A stretch of 64,000 nt of DNA from Bacteroidota bacterium. GTDB lineage: Bacteria; Bacteroidota; Bacteroidia; Cytophagales; Cyclobacteriaceae. Below, piece after piece: positions 63,621 to 64,000 of the stretch; the first letter of the stretch is position 1, and the number at the start of each line of letters is the position of its first letter. The stretch covers positions 310,001 to 374,000 of the forward strand of contig JAFDZA010000014.1 in assembly GCA_018267135.1 (NCBI GenBank). The letters are read 5' to 3'. Below the pieces are notes generated by a model. The model was not told the DNA's origin. It worked only from the letters and a program-made list of their open reading frames with translations, and did not search any database. A program made the translations under genes and the position numbers.

Positions 63621-64000
63621 ATGAAAACAGTTGAGATTATAGGGTATCGAAGAGCAAATCTCGGCAAAATTGACGCTCGCAAAGTAAGAGAAGAAGGTCA
63701 AGTGCCGTGTGTGCTGTACGGAGGCGATTCGCAGATGCATTTTTATGCTCCGGTGATACTATTCCGCGATTTAGTGTACACGAATGAAGCGCACTTTGTT
63801 CACTTGAATATAGAAGGTGAGGAGTGTCAGGCCATTATGCAGGAAATTCAATTTCACCCGGTCAGTGAAATTATTTTACATGTTGATTTTTTACGTATCA
63901 GCGAAGAACGTAAAATTAAAATGCAAATTCCTGTACGGTTGATAGGCAAGCCGAAAGGAGTAGAAAAAGGTGGTTTGTTGGTAAGAAAACGTGCGGCACT
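63621..64000 (+). CDS. rplY: Ribosomal protein L25 (Ctc form), 5' part
   Basis: The ATG at 63621 opens a frame that runs off the right edge (126 codons seen). MKTVEIIGYRRANLGKIDAR, then VREEGQVPCVLYGGDSQMHF near residue 28, and IQFHPVSEIILHVDFLRI near 75 are the bL25 N-terminal domain and the start of the Ctc (TL5) C-terminal domain. It binds 5S rRNA. prs-rplY is a widely conserved pair. Confidence 0.93.
   Translation, partial: MKTVEIIGYRRANLGKIDARKVREEGQVPCVLYGGDSQMHFYAPVILFRDLVYTNEAHFVHLNIEGEECQAIMQEIQFHPVSEIILHVDFLRISEERKIKMQIPVRLIGKPKGVEKGGLLVRKRAA

Noticed and set aside
1..64000. CRISPR arrays, prophage, toxin-antitoxin pairs, biosynthetic clusters
   Set aside because: No regularly spaced repeats, cas-like genes, phage structural genes or multi-domain synthases were seen.

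Overview
The window is a gene-dense piece (about 55 protein genes plus one tRNA) of the chromosome of a Bacteroidota bacterium, most probably of the order Cytophagales. Signs of this are a cargo protein with a type IX secretion (T9SS) C-terminal domain at the left edge, a porT-like T9SS gene next to menG, menaquinone and type B succinate dehydrogenase genes, DUF6089-type and other outer-membrane barrels, split transketolase, weak Shine-Dalgarno signals, and several matches to the Bacteroidota promoter consensus (TTTG / TAnnTTTG). The genus cannot be named from the sequence alone. I see no prophage, insertion sequence, integron or CRISPR array.

Layout. 1-3.7 kb: 3' end of a T9SS-exported surface protein, a tiny secreted protein made almost only of a signal peptide and a C-terminal sorting-like module, and a CapD/WbpM-type sugar dehydratase. 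3.7-16 kb: housekeeping genes (DUF6089 barrel, sucC, lolD-like ATPase, mtaB, a DsbA-family thiol protein, pcm, split transketolase, bcp, an M23 peptidase, an FAH-family enzyme, an M48 lipoprotein). 16-21.8 kb: a haem uptake locus (unknown membrane protein, TonB-dependent receptor, hmuT, hmuU, hmuV). 21.8-28 kb: a serB-serA fusion, an M3 peptidase, marR, yceI, a secreted rhodanese and a lipoprotein. 28-38.5 kb: the whole branched-chain amino acid pathway, as two divergent operons ilvEDBNC (minus) and leuCDBA (plus). 38.5-45.8 kb: a heavy-metal RND efflux operon with a fourth barrel gene, divergent from a CDF exporter. 45.8-49 kb: an S9 peptidase and, 1 kb away, a decayed copy of its 3' end, with an AT-rich DUF6090-like gene between. 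49-58.5 kb: DUF1015, biotin carboxylase, menG-porT-SDR, and a DnaE with an N-terminal proofreading exonuclease. 58.5-64 kb: sdhCAB, tRNA-Gln, prs and the start of the L25 gene.

Most notable regulatory find: the ilv operon seems to be preceded by a classical attenuator. On the minus strand a promoter-like pair is followed by a 27-codon ORF in which 11 residues are Ile, Val or Leu, then a 9-bp GC-rich hairpin with a T-rich tail, then ilvE. The left arm of the hairpin can alternatively pair with the end of the leader ORF. On the other side of the divergent region, leuC is preceded by a perfect 14-bp hairpin, and leuA lacks the usual C-terminal leucine-sensing domain. Together these point to transcript-level control of the pathway.

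Other points for follow-up are three unlisted microproteins (28, 35 and possibly 27 codons), palindromic candidate operators upstream of yceI/marR, in the metal-efflux intergenic region and across the sdh promoter, and two enzyme fusions (SerB-SerA and exonuclease-DnaE). Functional calls rest on motifs and recognised family resemblance, not on database searches.
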